Assembly: GCF_900070205.1 (NCBI RefSeq)
Contig: NZ_FAOO01000005.1
Coordinates: 84,048 to 148,047 of the forward strand
DNA length: 64,000 nucleotides
DNA from: Candidatus Thermokryptus mobilis
GTDB lineage: Bacteria > Bacteroidota > Ignavibacteria > Kryptoniales > Kryptoniaceae
Direction of reading: 5' to 3'
The position numbers and the translations under genes are program-made. How positions within the stretch are numbered: position 1 is the stretch's first letter; every line of letters starts with the position of its first letter. The notes beneath the pieces were generated by a model, which was not told the DNA's origin, searched no databases, and saw only the letters and a program-made list of their open reading frames with translations. This document shows positions 10,201-19,182 of the stretch, one piece after another.

Positions 10201-11563
10201 GACGGTGCAAAGTTGGAGCACGATTCAAAAGAACGGGATGCCCATCAACAACCTTTTCAAGTATCTCCCAAATTATTGGGTCCTTTCTCTCTATTATCCT
10301 TTTTGCTGTTCTCGCTGCTTTGGCATAACCGCGCTCCATAAGTTTTCGGATCAGGAACGGCTTGAACAATTCAACTGCCATATCCTTTGGCAAACCACAC
10401 TGGTGAAGCTTAAGCTCAGGTCCAACAACTATTACCGAACGCCCAGAATAATCAACTCTCTTCCCAAGTAAGTTCTGCCTAAATCTTCCTTGTTTACCTT
10501 TGAGTATATCCGAAAGCGATTTCAAAGGTCTATTCGTATCAGCTTTAACTGCACTTACACGCCTTGAATTATCAAGCAAAGCGTCAACTGCTTCTTGAAG
10601 CATTCTCTTTTCATTCCTTAAAATTATCTCTGGCGCTTTTATCTCCTTCAAACGTTTCAATCTATTATTCCTAATTATCACCCTGCGATAAAGATCGTTC
10701 AAATCGCTTGTCGCAAACCTACCACCTTCAAGAGGAACAAGCGGTCTTAACTCCGGAGGAATTACAGGTATATGCGTCAAAACCATCCACTCGGGTCTAT
10801 TGACCTCTTGCTCAGTTGTTTTCCCAGTTCTAGTTTGAACTTCTTTCGGTTTAAAAGCTTCAACAACTTTAAGTCGCTTCAAAATCTCTTGCTTCTTCTG
10901 CTCAGATGTTTCACTGATAAGTTGTGCTCTTAACTCGGCGGAAAGCTCTTCAATGTTGATGTTTTTCAAAAGGTCAAGTATCGCTTCTCCACCCATCTTT
11001 GCGATAAATTTATCGGGATGGTCGTTCGGAAGCTTATCATTGTCAGGAAATCTATCAAGTATCTCTTGATACTGTTCCTCGGTTATCAAATCTTTTTCCT
11101 TTAAACCCGTCTTCCCCGGCTTAATCACAACATATGATTCATAATAAACAACTTTCTCAAGGTCTTTTGTAGACATCCCAAGAAGAGCTCCAATTTTGCT
11201 CGGGACAGACCTCAAGTACCAGATATGAACAACGGGAACCGCAAGTTCTATGTGACCCATCCTTTCCCTTCGCACGCTCCTTTGTGTAACCTCAACTCCG
11301 CATCTGTCACAAATGACACCCCTGTATCTGATCCTTTTATATTTACCGCAATGGCATTCCCAGTCCTTAACTGGTCCAAAAATTTTCTCACAAAAGAGAC
11401 CATCCTTTTCGGGCTTATACGTCCTGTAATTTATCGTCTCCGGTTTTGTCACCTCACCTCTTGACCACTGGAGTATCGTATCAGGCGAAGCAAGACGAAT
11501 TGAAACCTTTGAGATCTGTTTTTTCTTTAAAAGACCTTCTTTGACGATTGGGAGTTTTTCCAT
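7220..11563 (-). CDS. rpoC: RNA polymerase subunit beta'
   Basis: 1447 residues. The catalytic loop [12 protein letters not shown] carries the three Mg-binding Asp. The N-terminal zinc site is [20 protein letters not shown], and the second zinc site uses C in EEDCGTVRG and [11 protein letters not shown]. The bridge-helix region includes LRTFHTGG, and the C-terminal region has [18 protein letters not shown] strong Shine-Dalgarno AGGAGGT sits 7 bp before the ATG in the 33-bp gap after rpoB. It ends in a Glu/Lys-rich tail. Transcribed with rpoB and stopped by the hairpin at 7149-7179. Confidence 0.99.
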   Translation of the reverse strand: MEKLPIVKEGLLKKKQISKVSIRLASPDTILQWSRGEVTKPETINYRTYKPEKDGLFCEKIFGPVKDWECHCGKYKRIRYRGVICDRCGVEVTQRSVRRERMGHIELAVPVVHIWYLRSVPSKIGALLGMSTKDLEKVVYYESYVVIKPGKTGLKEKDLITEEQYQEILDRFPDNDKLPNDHPDKFIAKMGGEAILDLLKNINIEELSAELRAQLISETSEQKKQEILKRLKVVEAFKPKEVQTRTGKTTEQEVNRPEWMVLTHIPVIPPELRPLVPLEGGRFATSDLNDLYRRVIIRNNRLKRLKEIKAPEIILRNEKRMLQEAVDALLDNSRRVSAVKADTNRPLKSLSDILKGKQGRFRQNLLGKRVDYSGRSVIVVGPELKLHQCGLPKDMAVELFKPFLIRKLMERGYAKAARTAKRIIERKDPIIWEILEKVVDGHPVLLNRAPTLHRLSIQAFQPVLTDAKAIQLHPLVCVAFNADFDGDQMAVHVPLSYEAQLEARILMLSSHNLLKPADGKPITIATQDIVLGLYYLTKERSGEPGEGKTFYSPEEVIIAHNSGKLGLHAKIKVRIFNNETGKYEIIETTTGRVLFNQIVPKEIGFVNELLTKKKLADLIAKIYKKFGNVRTAEFLDEMKDMGYYYATKSGISIGVPDVIVPKEKDKIIEEYQRRVDAHWQDYLEGAISDSERYNKVIDEWSAATEKVAKVLFDELSRVNQGFNPLFVMLDSGARGSKDQVRQLGGMRGLMQKPQKGMTGQPYEMIEYPILSNFREGLSIWEYFLSTHGARKGLADTALKTSDAGYLTRRLVDVAQDVVVTEEDCGTVRGITLSALKEEGGEEIRVTLAERIVGRVSLHDIYNPTTGEIIVQAGQEIDEEIAQKIEEANIEEVEVRSVLTCEAKYGVCVKCYGRNLATGRMVEVGEAIGIIAAQSIGEPGTQLTLRTFHTGGSVAGGGYRPSKIYAKNDGVVKFVNIRYIPYEKVDDEGAQTVLRVISRQGYLLITGKDGQEKKYAVPYGSDLKVRDGQTVKKNDELYETDPYNSVIIAEKGGRVEFIDLIPDVTYREETDETTGHLQKVIIESKDKSKVPRVKIVDSKGEEYFQPIPVRALINPDLKEGGHINAGDIIAKIPREQAKIRDITGGLPKVVNLFEARTPNNPAELAEIDGVVSVKTEGNYYIVKIVSDDGRFEKEYKIPQTKHLLVEDGDRVYAGDRLTDGPINPHAILKIKGLNAVQQYLVNEIQDVYRNEGVEINDKHIEVIVRQMMRKVKINKPGDTKFLEKDIVDKDVVDDENAKIREMVVITSKGDSKFKVGQLKRKIEVDRENAELKKRRKKPAEYRPAQPAEFEPVLLGITSAALTTESWISAASFQETTRVLTDAAIEGKVDYLRGLKENVVVGQLIPAGTGFRNKDKDYRRIIVRTKEEEIEKVETKEEVEEREKKTASL

Positions 11564-11596
11564 TTTTAAAACCTCCTAAAGAAAATTTATTTTTGT

Positions 11597-14500
11597 TTAT
11601 TCAACTCTCACATCAAGACCAAGTCCCTGAAGTTCACGCACAAGCACATTGAAAGATTCAGGGATACCCGGCTCAGGTAGGTTATCACCCTTGACAATCG
11701 CCTCATAAGCTTTTGAGCGACCTTGTATATCATCAGATTTATAAGTTAACATTTCCTGCAATGTATATGCTGCGCCATACGCCTCAAGCGCCCAGACCTC
11801 CATCTCCCCAAGACGCTGTCCTCCAAACTGAGCTTTACCTCCGAGAGGTTGCTGAGTGATGAGCGAATACGGACCAATTGACCTTGCATGTATTTTATCC
11901 TCAACCATATGGATAAGTTTCATCATATAGATGTAACCGACGGTTACCTCTTGATCAAACGGTTCGCCAGTTCTTCCATCATAGAGAATCGTCTTGCCTG
12001 TTTCAGGCAATCCTGCTTTTCTTAATTCCTCTTGGATGTCTTCCCAAGTTGCTCCATCAAATATCGGGCTTGCATACTTAACACCAAGCTTTTTAGCAGC
12101 CCATCCAAGCGCCGTCTCAAATAATTGCCCAAGATTCATTCTTGAAGGAACACCAAGCGGATTCAAAACGATGTCAACAGGCGTTCCATCAGGAAGGAAA
12201 GGCATATCCTCAACAGGGGCAACTTTCGCAATTACACCTTTGTTTCCATGGCGACCAGCCATCTTATCACCAACCTGAAGCTTTCTCTTTTTCGCAACAT
12301 AAACACGAGCAAGTTGAACAACCCCCGGTTGAAGTTCATCAACTTGAATCTTATATTTCTCAATTTTCGCCTCTGTCTCTATGTCCTGGAGCTTTTTAAG
12401 ATAATTTTGATAAAGTTGTTTCTTCAACTGATTTTTCTTTGAATTCTCAACCCAATCAGCATCATAATCAAGCTCGTCAAGCTCCTTGATGTGCGACCTG
12501 AAAATTTCCGGTTTAAGGATGACATTCGCCCTAATTACAGTTTCGCCTTTCTTATTCCTAATTCCAAGCGATGTTTCCCCTTCAAGTAAAATTCCGAGCT
12601 TTTCGGCGAGTTTTTCCCTTGCTTCTTCAATTGCTTTCTTTCTCCTTCTCTCAATACTATCAAGAAGTTTCTTTTCTTGCCGTTTTGTTTCGGCATCTTT
12701 CTTCCTGCGCTGGAAAAGTTTAGTCGCTATAACAACACCCCTCAACCCAGGACTTGCTCTTAAAGACGCATCCTTAACTTCGCCTGCTTTCTCACCGAAA
12801 ATAGCCCTTAAAAGCTTCTCTTCGGGCGTTGGCTCTGTTTCTCCCTTTGGAGTTATCTTACCAATTAAAATATCTCCTTCCTTAACATATGTCCCCACCT
12901 TAACTATACCATCTTCATCAAGGTCTTTGATTGCTTCCTCGCTAACATTTGGAATTTCACGAGTAAACTCCTCCTCCCCACGCCGTGTATCGTGAACCGC
13001 AAGCTCAAATTCCTCTATATGAATTGATGTGAAGGCATCCTCAGCGACAAGTTTCTCGCTCACAATTATAGCATCTTCAAAATTATAACCCCTCCATGGC
13101 ATAAATGCAACAAAGACATTTCTACCAAGCGCAAGCTCCCCATGGTCAATCGCCGGACCATCAGCAAGGACATCTCCCTTTTTAACACGCTGTCCAACCC
13201 TTACAACTGGTTTCTGGTTTATGCAGGTATCCTGGTTTGTCCTGGCAAACTTTGTCAGCCTATACTCAACTGTGTATTTGTCATCAAAACTCAAAATCTC
13301 TTCAATGCTTCCTTTTTTATGATCATATTCAACGATGATCTTTGTCGAATCAACATACTTAACAACCCCATCCCCTTCGGCGACGATCATCATCCTTGAG
13401 TCACGAGCAACTTTATCCTCAAACCCAGTTCCAACAAATGGTGCCTCCGGCCTCAAAAGTGGAACCGCTTGCCTTTGCATATTTGAACCCATAAGTGCTC
13501 TATTTGCGTCATCATGCTCAAGGAACGGTATCAAAGAAGCAGAAACGCTGACAATCTGGTTAGGGGAAATGTCCATGTATTGAACTTCCTCTGGTCTCAC
13601 GACAACGAAATCCCCACCTTTTCTCGCCTTGATTTTATCAGTCAAAAACCTCCCACTTGAATCAATAGGAGCATTTGCTTGAGCAATTATAACTTCTTCT
13701 TCACGATCAGCACTCAGATATTCAATTTCGTTTGTAACCCTTCCGTTTTTAACTTTTCTATAAGGCGTCTCAATAAATCCAAACTCATTTACCCTCGCAA
13801 ACACAGCAAGCGAGGCAATAAGCCCAATGTTTGGACCCTCGGGCGTCTCTATCGGGCAAAGACGACCATATTGAGTATAGTGTACATCTCTAACCTCAAC
13901 CCCAGCTCTTTCCCTCGTCAAGCCACCTGGACCCAATGCACTGACTCTGCGCTTATGAGTTATCTCAGCAAGTGGATTTGTTTGATCCATAAACTGGGAT
14001 AGCTGGCTCGTTCCAAAAAACGAATTAAGAGCATTGGCGATTATCCTTGAATTGACAAGCTCTTGTGGCGTGAGCTTCTCTGTCTCCCTTAAATTTAACC
14101 TCTCTTTTATCGTCCTCGCCATTCTGGCAAAAGCAGCGTTTAAAACTTGCCCCAATTGCTCAGCAACAGTTCTAACCCTACGATTACCTAAATGATCAAC
14201 ATCATCAATTCTTTCCCTACCGCTTTGCAAACGAACAAGATACTTAATAATCGCAACTATATCTTCTCGTGTTAATGTCGTCTGATTTATAGGTACATTA
14301 AGTTTCAAGCGAGAATTAATTTTATACCTTCCAACTTCCCCAAGATCATATCTTTTAGGATTAAAAAACCACTTTTCAATTATGCCCCTTGCCGTTTCAG
14401 CTTCCTGAGGTTCACCAAGGCGTAACTGTTTATAGATATGCTCAATCGCATCTCTCTCAGATTTTATAGAGTCCTTGTCCATCGTCTTTAAAATTATCTC

Positions 14501-15379
14501 TTTAACATCTGAGTCGCCTTCCTTCCAAACAAGCAACTTCTTTATATTCGCTTCCCTAATCCTCTCCAATGCCTCTTGAGTTAACTCAGAGTTTCTCGTT
14601 AGGAGAATTTCCCCAGTTTTTAAATCAACGACATCGCTTGCAACAATTTTACCGATCAAATTTGTCATTTTAGAATCGCTGACGGAAACTTCTTCAACGA
14701 GTTCAAACAACCTCAAGATATCTTCATCGCTTGAAAACCCAAGAGCTCTCAAAAGCGTCGTCACATAAAACTTCCTCCTCCTGTCAATGTAAACATACAT
14801 CATATCCGTAACATCCGTCGTAAACTCAAGCCAAGAACCCTTAAGCGGTATAATTTGCGCCTGATATGTCTTCAAACCGTTCGGGAAAACCGTCTCGTCA
14901 AAGAAAACGCCCGGAGACCTTTGAAGCTGATTGACAACTACCCTTTCAGCGCCATTTATGATAAATGTTCCTCTCTCTGTCATATACGGCAAATTCCCAA
15001 GGAAAACATCCTGTTCAATCGTTTCAACATAATCAACATGGCTTGGGTCTAACTTTGACGATAGGCGAAGTTTCGCTTTCAATGGCACCCCGTATGTCAA
15101 CCCACGCTCTTTGCATTCCTCAATTGTGTATTTCGGTTTGTCAATGTAGTATTCAATGAAATCAAGAACATAAACTTCTTTTGAATCTGTTATCGGGAAA
15201 TTCGCCTTAAATACAGCTTGCAAACCCTTATTTTCACGCTTGCTTGGCGGAACATCCTCTTGAAGAAATTCTTTAAACGATTTAAGCTGAATCTCCAGTA
15301 AATCCGGATAATCAAGCACATTCTTAATACGCCCGAAAGAAATTCTTCCCGATGCTGTGATTTCTCTCTTTTTACTCAA
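11597..15379 (-). CDS. rpoB: RNA polymerase subunit beta
   Basis: 1260 residues, the catalytic partner of beta'. The rifampicin-pocket region reads FFGTSQLSQFMDQTNPLAEITHKRRVSALGP in two adjoining blocks, with Gln, Asp, His, Arg and Ser all in the wild-type form. Also visible are GRLCPIETPEGPNIG, GYNFEDAI, and C-terminal GQRLGEMEVWALEAYGA. Translation starts at TTG (15379) with AAGGAG nine bases upstream; no ATG is nearby, so the weak start codon appears genuine. The gene lies behind an attenuator-like hairpin after rplL, so beta synthesis may be set by partial read-through plus this start. Confidence 0.99.
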   Translation of the reverse strand: MSKKREITASGRISFGRIKNVLDYPDLLEIQLKSFKEFLQEDVPPSKRENKGLQAVFKANFPITDSKEVYVLDFIEYYIDKPKYTIEECKERGLTYGVPLKAKLRLSSKLDPSHVDYVETIEQDVFLGNLPYMTERGTFIINGAERVVVNQLQRSPGVFFDETVFPNGLKTYQAQIIPLKGSWLEFTTDVTDMMYVYIDRRRKFYVTTLLRALGFSSDEDILRLFELVEEVSVSDSKMTNLIGKIVASDVVDLKTGEILLTRNSELTQEALERIREANIKKLLVWKEGDSDVKEIILKTMDKDSIKSERDAIEHIYKQLRLGEPQEAETARGIIEKWFFNPKRYDLGEVGRYKINSRLKLNVPINQTTLTREDIVAIIKYLVRLQSGRERIDDVDHLGNRRVRTVAEQLGQVLNAAFARMARTIKERLNLRETEKLTPQELVNSRIIANALNSFFGTSQLSQFMDQTNPLAEITHKRRVSALGPGGLTRERAGVEVRDVHYTQYGRLCPIETPEGPNIGLIASLAVFARVNEFGFIETPYRKVKNGRVTNEIEYLSADREEEVIIAQANAPIDSSGRFLTDKIKARKGGDFVVVRPEEVQYMDISPNQIVSVSASLIPFLEHDDANRALMGSNMQRQAVPLLRPEAPFVGTGFEDKVARDSRMMIVAEGDGVVKYVDSTKIIVEYDHKKGSIEEILSFDDKYTVEYRLTKFARTNQDTCINQKPVVRVGQRVKKGDVLADGPAIDHGELALGRNVFVAFMPWRGYNFEDAIIVSEKLVAEDAFTSIHIEEFELAVHDTRRGEEEFTREIPNVSEEAIKDLDEDGIVKVGTYVKEGDILIGKITPKGETEPTPEEKLLRAIFGEKAGEVKDASLRASPGLRGVVIATKLFQRRKKDAETKRQEKKLLDSIERRRKKAIEEAREKLAEKLGILLEGETSLGIRNKKGETVIRANVILKPEIFRSHIKELDELDYDADWVENSKKNQLKKQLYQNYLKKLQDIETEAKIEKYKIQVDELQPGVVQLARVYVAKKRKLQVGDKMAGRHGNKGVIAKVAPVEDMPFLPDGTPVDIVLNPLGVPSRMNLGQLFETALGWAAKKLGVKYASPIFDGATWEDIQEELRKAGLPETGKTILYDGRTGEPFDQEVTVGYIYMMKLIHMVEDKIHARSIGPYSLITQQPLGGKAQFGGQRLGEMEVWALEAYGAAYTLQEMLTYKSDDIQGRSKAYEAIVKGDNLPEPGIPESFNVLVRELQGLGLDVRVE

Positions 15380-15408
15380 TTTTTATCACTCCTTGAAATT
15401 TTAATTTT

Positions 15409-15467
15409 AAAAAAGCAACAAGCCGATAACCCCAAAAGTTCATCACTTTTAGGAAGTTACCGGCTTG
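15409..15467 (-). terminator. Attenuator-like hairpin between rplL and rpoB
   Basis: In the 136-bp rplL-rpoB gap the minus strand can fold a long hairpin. The outer arms (15456-15467 with 15419-15430) pair CAAGCCGGTAAC with GTTATCGGCTTG (one G-T). Inside is a second stem, AAAAGT / ACTTTT. The outer stem is followed by TTGC and six T. This has the form of an intrinsic terminator, but rpoB lies only 30 bp on and has no other evident promoter, so it probably works as a partial terminator or RNA-processing site, as known for the rplL-rpoB gap in E. coli. Confidence 0.7.
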
Positions 15468-15515
15468 ACGAAAATTTAATTTTTTTGTTTTTCAAAATTT
15501 AAATCTTCGGAAGAA

Positions 15516-15914
15516 TTATTTAATTTGAACTTGAGCGCCAGCTTCTTCAAGTTCCTTCTTTATCTTCTCCGCCTCTTCTTTAGAAACACCTTCCTTTATC
15601 GGTTTAGGTGCACTGTCAACGAGGTCTTTTGCTTCCTTAAGTCCAAGTCCAGTTATTTGCCTGACTATTTTTATAACATTCAACTTTTGAGCCCCTGGAT
15701 TCACAAGTATAACATCAAACTCCGTCTTTTCCTCAGCTGCTGGTTGTGTCCCCGCTGGAGCTGGACCAGGGACACCCGGTACAACAACTGGAGCCGCAAC
15801 CGCTGCAGCACTTACGCCAAACTTTTCCTCAAGGATTTTCTTTAACTCAACTGCCTCAAGTAATGTGAGTTTCTCAATTCTTTCTACGATCTCCTCAACT
15901 ATTTGCGATGGCAT
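15516..15914 (-). CDS. rplL: Ribosomal protein bL12 (L7/L12)
   Basis: 132 residues. The N-terminal dimerisation helix region ([22 protein letters not shown] in part) is followed by an Ala/Pro/Val-rich hinge, then the conserved C-terminal domain with [28 protein letters not shown] and [20 protein letters not shown]. It forms the L10-L12 stalk that recruits translation factors. Directly downstream of rplJ, with a Shine-Dalgarno GAGG before the ATG. The hinge is Pro/Gly-rich. Confidence 0.98.
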   Translation of the reverse strand: MPSQIVEEIVERIEKLTLLEAVELKKILEEKFGVSAAAVAAPVVVPGVPGPAPAGTQPAAEEKTEFDVILVNPGAQKLNVIKIVRQITGLGLKEAKDLVDSAPKPIKEGVSKEEAEKIKKELEEAGAQVQIK

Positions 15915-15950
15915 TTTTCCTCCTCTATAATTTTTGTTTTTAAAATTCTT

Positions 15951-16481
15951 TTATGAACCTTTTTCCTCAAGTTTTTTGGCAATTGCATCAATTACAAGAA
16001 CAAGTTCGGATAAAACAGCATTCAAAGCGAAAACTATGCCACTGGCAGGTGAAGCTATACTTCCAATTATACCTGCGATAATATCCGCTTTTGAAGGCAA
16101 ATTTGCAAGCTCATCAAGCTTTGAACCATCATATACTTGCCCCTCAATGAAAATCGCCTTAACCGATGGCTTGTCAATTTTACCCTTCACCTTCTTAATC
16201 AATCTCACTGGCGTGATTGGGTCATCGTACCCAATTGCAACAGCTGTTGGACCTTCAAGATATCTAAACAAATCATCATAGCCACCGACATTCTGCATCG
16301 CTATCCTCAAAAGGGTATTTTTCGCAACTTTATATTCCACACCAGCGCTCTTCAGCTCTTTTCTCAACTCATTCACCTCAGCAACTGTCATCCTTGTAAA
16401 GTCAGCCAAGACAACGCCTTTGGCTTTTGAAAATTTTTCAGCCATCTCAGATATGACCTTTGCCTTCTCCTCTCTCTTCAT
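15951..16481 (-). CDS. rplJ: Ribosomal protein uL10
   Basis: About 176 residues; base of the ribosomal stalk. Features include EKAKVISEMAEKFSKAKGVVLADFTRMTV in two halves, ELRKELKSAGVEYKVAKNTL, and the L12-binding C-terminal helix. A longer frame starts at a TTG at 16493, but the ATG at 16481 has GAGG six bases upstream and gives the usual N-terminus MKREEK, so I use it. The preceding 95 bp hold a likely L10 leader for autoregulation. Confidence 0.97.
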   Translation of the reverse strand: MKREEKAKVISEMAEKFSKAKGVVLADFTRMTVAEVNELRKELKSAGVEYKVAKNTLLRIAMQNVGGYDDLFRYLEGPTAVAIGYDDPITPVRLIKKVKGKIDKPSVKAIFIEGQVYDGSKLDELANLPSKADIIAGIIGSIASPASGIVFALNAVLSELVLVIDAIAKKLEEKGS

Positions 16482-16511
16482 CTTTAACCTCAAAATTTTT
16501 TAAGTTAAAAA

Positions 16512-16575
16512 TATCACCTCTCTGAAAAAGAGTGCGCTCTCTTTCACCAGAGATGTTGGCTTAGAAGCAACCCTT
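16512..16575 (-). promoter_or_regulatory. Candidate L10 leader (autoregulatory mRNA element)
   Basis: Between rplA and rplJ the minus-strand RNA can form two stems. The first is GTTG-CTT / AAG-C-CAAC with a 2-nt loop. The second has an outer arm TCTCTG / CAGAGA, an internal loop (GTG versus TT), then AAAGAG / CTCTTT around a 6-nt loop. An asymmetric internal loop next to a purine-rich stem is compatible with the kink-turn that the L10(L12)4 complex binds in known L10 leaders, and the position directly before rplJ is the usual one. The call rests on fold and position, not on a covariance match. Confidence 0.55.
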
Positions 16576-16576
16576 T

Positions 16577-17281
16577 CTATGATAAACTCATAATAGAGTT
16601 CTTATCAATCTTTATCCCTGGACCCATCGTACTTGAAATAGTGATGTTCTTTATATACTGACCCTTAACCGATGGGGGTCTCAACTTTATAATCGTTGAA
16701 AGCAATGTCTTGATGTTCTCAATCAGCTTCTCATTTTCAAATGAAATTTTCCCAACCGAAGCGTGAATGTTTCCAGCTTTATCAACTCTAAATTCTACTC
16801 TACCCGATTTCGCTTCTCTTACTGCTTTTGCTACATCATTGGTTACGGTGCCACTTTTCGGGTTAGGCATCAAACCTCTTGGTCCAAGTATCTTACCAAG
16901 TTTTCCAACCTCACCCATCACCTCTGGCGTTGCAATTATAACATCAACATCCGTCCATCCTTCTTTTATCTTGTTTATATACTCATCAAACCCAACATAA
17001 TCAGCACCAGCTTCAATTGCTTCTTTCTCCTTTTCTGGTTGCTTCGTCAAAACAAGAACGCGAACCTTTTTCCCCGTCCCGTATGGTAAAACAACTGTCC
17101 CACGAACCATTTGATCCGCATGTCTTGGGTCAACCCCAAGACGAACAGCTATATCAACCGTTTCATCAAACTTCGCTGTTGCGGTTTCCTTAACCTTTTG
17201 GACCGCTTCTTCAAGTGAATACGCCTTTGATTTATCAATTTTCTTCAGCGCTTCAAGATATCTTTTGCTGTGCTTCGCCAT
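16577..17281 (-). CDS. rplA: Ribosomal protein uL1
   Basis: About 234 residues, the normal size; L1 stalk protein and translational repressor of the L11 operon in well-studied bacteria. Motifs include [54 protein letters not shown] and [12 protein letters not shown]. The ATG at 17281 (MAKHSKRY) with AAGGG just upstream was preferred to a 13-residue extension that would overlap rplK. Gap to rplK is 22 bp. Confidence 0.98.
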   Translation of the reverse strand: MAKHSKRYLEALKKIDKSKAYSLEEAVQKVKETATAKFDETVDIAVRLGVDPRHADQMVRGTVVLPYGTGKKVRVLVLTKQPEKEKEAIEAGADYVGFDEYINKIKEGWTDVDVIIATPEVMGEVGKLGKILGPRGLMPNPKSGTVTNDVAKAVREAKSGRVEFRVDKAGNIHASVGKISFENEKLIENIKTLLSTIIKLRPPSVKGQYIKNITISSTMGPGIKIDKNSIMSLS

Positions 17282-17303
17282 TTCCCTTTTCAAAATTAAA
17301 TTT

Positions 17304-17729
17304 TTAATCAACCACTTCAATCCCCATGCTCTTAGCCGTCCCCTCTATCATACGCATCGCAGCTTCAATATCATCAGTGTTCAAATCAGACATCTTCATC
17401 TGCGCAATTTCCCTTATTTGCTGACGTGTGACCTTGCCAACTTTAACACGCTTTGGTTCGGACGATCCTTTCTCTACCCCCGCTGCTTTTTTCAGCAAAA
17501 CAGAAGCAGGGGGTGTCTTTACAACAAATGTAAAGGACTTGTCTGAATAAATCGTCACAATAACAGGCAATATCAAACCCATTTTATCCTGGGTTCGCGC
17601 ATTGAACTGCTTACAGAACTCCATTATGTTTATCCCTCGTTGACCTAAAGCAGGTCCAACTGGTGGCGCTGGGGTTGCTTGCCCACCAGGTATTTGTAAC
17701 TTAACATATCCTACAACTTTTTTCGCCAT
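17304..17729 (-). CDS. rplK: Ribosomal protein uL11
   Basis: 141 residues, standard length. The N-terminal domain contains [34 protein letters not shown] in two blocks; the C-terminal rRNA-binding domain contains [12 protein letters not shown] and [13 protein letters not shown]. It binds the GTPase centre of 23S rRNA. It lies 26 bp after nusG; the gap holds only an A/T palindrome. Confidence 0.98.
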   Translation of the reverse strand: MAKKVVGYVKLQIPGGQATPAPPVGPALGQRGINIMEFCKQFNARTQDKMGLILPVIVTIYSDKSFTFVVKTPPASVLLKKAAGVEKGSSEPKRVKVGKVTRQQIREIAQMKMSDLNTDDIEAAMRMIEGTAKSMGIEVVD

Positions 17730-17755
17730 CCCAATTAAAAATTATTTTTTAATTT

Positions 17756-18289
17756 TCACCTTTCAACTTCAACTTGTGTGAAATCAAGCTCAACGGGCGT
17801 CTTCCTTCCGAAGATATTGATCATCACCTTCAATTTCATCTTCTCGGAATTAACCTCTTGAATCACTCCTTGAAAGTCAGTAAACGGACCTTCAATAACT
17901 CTGACAGAATCTCCCACCCTAAATGGGACATCAACCCTTTCACCTTCCTCAACACGCCCAACAAATCTTTCCACCTCATCTTCTCTTAAAGGCACTGGAT
18001 TTCCTTTCGGACCCACAAAACTAACAACCGAAGGTATACTTTTGATAAAATTCTTCACCTCATCGTCCATTTCCGCCTCAATCAAAATATAACCAGGAAA
18101 AAATGCCTTAATACGCGATTTCTTTTTACCTTCTTTTACTACTGTAACTTTTTCAGTTGGGACAAAGACACTAAAAATTTTATCCTTAAACTTACCCTCA
18201 GCTAGTTCATTCTCAATATACTTCTTAACTCTGTTTTCATGCCCCGAATATGTCCTCACAGCATACCATCTTCTTGCCATATCAAACAT
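17756..18289 (-). CDS. nusG: Transcription elongation/termination factor NusG
   Basis: 177 residues. NGN domain with RRWYAVRTYSGHENRVKKYIE and FPGYILIEAEM, then a KOW domain with FRVGDSVRVIEGPFTDFQGVI. It couples RNA polymerase to Rho or ribosomes. The ATG at 18289 follows the secE TGA with no gap; an in-frame ATG at 18280 (MARRWY) is also plausible because homologues often start there. Order secE-nusG-rplK-rplA is the canonical one. Confidence 0.98.
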   Translation of the reverse strand: MFDMARRWYAVRTYSGHENRVKKYIENELAEGKFKDKIFSVFVPTEKVTVVKEGKKKSRIKAFFPGYILIEAEMDDEVKNFIKSIPSVVSFVGPKGNPVPLREDEVERFVGRVEEGERVDVPFRVGDSVRVIEGPFTDFQGVIQEVNSEKMKLKVMINIFGRKTPVELDFTQVEVER

Positions 18290-18472
18290 TCAGAATATAA
18301 CTTTTAAAATTTCCGTTACGATTATATCAATTATCCAAATCACAATTGTAAACAAAAGACAAGCAACGATGACAACCTTTGTTGATTCAATCAATTCATC
18401 TTGCTTTTGCCAGGTGACTTTTTGCATTTCCTTGTAGATATCAGTAAAAAAGTTGATGATTTTTTCTCTCAT
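18290..18472 (-). CDS. secE: Preprotein translocase subunit SecE
   Basis: 60 residues, the short single-span type. An amphipathic N-terminal helix (FFTDIYKEMQKVTWQKQDEL, with the conserved KVTWP-like motif in which Q replaces P) precedes one transmembrane segment (VVIVACLLFTIVIWIIDIIV). It clamps SecY in the inner membrane. It lies directly between tRNA-Trp and nusG. Confidence 0.95.
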   Translation of the reverse strand: MREKIINFFTDIYKEMQKVTWQKQDELIESTKVVIVACLLFTIVIWIIDIIVTEILKVIF

Positions 18473-18503
18473 CAGATGATTTTTTTATGAATTTTCTAAA
18501 AAG

Positions 18504-18576
18504 CACGCCCGGAGGGACTCGAACCCCCAACCTGCGGTTTTGGAGACCGCTGCTCTACCAGTTGAGCTACGGGCGT
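18504..18576 (-). tRNA. tRNA-Trp (CCA anticodon)
   Basis: A complete cloverleaf on the minus strand: acceptor ACGCCCG / CGGGCGT, D arm GCTC...GAGC, anticodon stem GCGGT / ACCGC with loop CTCCAAA (anticodon CCA), T loop GTTCGAGTC, discriminator G. The CCA end is not encoded. It lies between rpmG and secE, its common position in bacteria. Confidence 0.97.
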
Positions 18577-18583
18577 ATCCCAT

Positions 18584-18748
18584 TTAGCGCGTTTCCTTGT
18601 GGATTGTATGTTTATTGCAATGTTTGCAATACTTCTTATATTCAACCCTTTCAGGGTGCTTACGCCTATTTTTCGTCGTGGTATAATTCCTTCTCTTGCA
18701 AACAGTACATTCAAGCGTGATTATCTCTCTCCCTTCGCTTTTAGCCAT
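18584..18748 (-). CDS. rpmG: Ribosomal protein bL33
   Basis: Encodes 54 residues starting [14 protein letters not shown]. Two CxxC pairs (CTVC and CKHC) form the zinc ribbon of the Cys+ L33 type, with [21 protein letters not shown] between them and a basic end HKETR. The gene sits between tRNA-Thr and tRNA-Trp, 7 bp before the tRNA, and is too short for many ORF cut-offs. The order tRNA-rpmG-tRNA-Trp-secE is widespread. Confidence 0.95.
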   Translation of the reverse strand: MAKSEGREIITLECTVCKRRNYTTTKNRRKHPERVEYKKYCKHCNKHTIHKETR

Positions 18749-18783
18749 TTAATGGAGCTTAATTAATTATAAAAAAATTTTTG

Positions 18784-18856
<73 letters not shown>

Positions 18857-18864
18857 TTCCTGAG

Positions 18865-18937
18865 AGCGGGCGACGGGACTCGAACCCGCGACCACCAGCT
18901 TGGAAGGCTGGCGCTCTACCATCTGAGCTACACCCGC
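18865..18937 (-). tRNA. tRNA-Gly (TCC anticodon)
   Basis: Acceptor GCGGGTG / CGCCCGC (one T-G pair), anticodon stem CCAGC / GCTGG with loop CTTCCAA (anticodon TCC), T arm GCGGGTTCGAGTCCCGT. Eight bases separate it from the next tRNA, so the cluster is surely cotranscribed. Confidence 0.96.
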
Positions 18938-18947
18938 TCAAAACAAG

Positions 18948-19032
18948 TGGGTGGGGAGGGATTCGAACCCCCTCAGGCTTCACGCCACTGGGTTTACAGC
19001 CCAGCCCGGCTCTCCAACTCCGGCGCCCACCC
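18948..19032 (-). tRNA. tRNA-Tyr (GTA anticodon)
   Basis: Class II tRNA of 85 nt with a long variable arm. Acceptor GGGTGGG / CCCACCC, anticodon stem CTGGG / CCCAG with loop CTGTAAA (anticodon GTA), T loop GTTCGAATC, discriminator A. Second gene of the cluster in transcription order. Confidence 0.96.
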
Positions 19033-19040
19033 ATCACCAG

Positions 19041-19113
19041 AGCTGGCGCGGGGATTTGAACCCCGGACCTGCTGATTACAAGTCAGCTGCTCTACCAACT
19101 GAGCTACGCCAGC
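19041..19113 (-). tRNA. tRNA-Thr (TGT anticodon)
   Basis: Acceptor GCTGGCG / CGCCAGC, anticodon stem GCTGA / TCAGC with loop CTTGTAA (anticodon TGT), T arm CGGGGTTCAAATCCCCG. First gene of the Thr-Tyr-Gly-Thr cluster, directly downstream of the putative promoter at 19149-19177. Confidence 0.96.
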
Positions 19114-19148
19114 TTTAAAAAGAACTCCTTACTTAAAGTGCAATCATA

Positions 19149-19177
19149 AATATAATCATTCAACTTAAAAAAAGCAA
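19149..19177 (-). promoter_or_regulatory. Candidate promoter of the tRNA cluster
   Basis: On the minus strand TTGCTT (19177-19172) is followed after 17 bases by TATATT (19154-19149), about 35 bp before the first tRNA. Spacing and location fit a sigma-70-type promoter for the tRNA-rpmG-secE-nusG unit. A second AT-rich hexamer, TATGAT, lies just downstream, so the exact -10 is uncertain. Confidence 0.4.
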
Positions 19178-19182
19178 GAATT

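Noticed and set aside
17730..17755. A/T palindrome between rplK and nusG
   Set aside because: The pairing is all A-T in an AT-rich gap, without a GC stem, so it is not a credible terminator.
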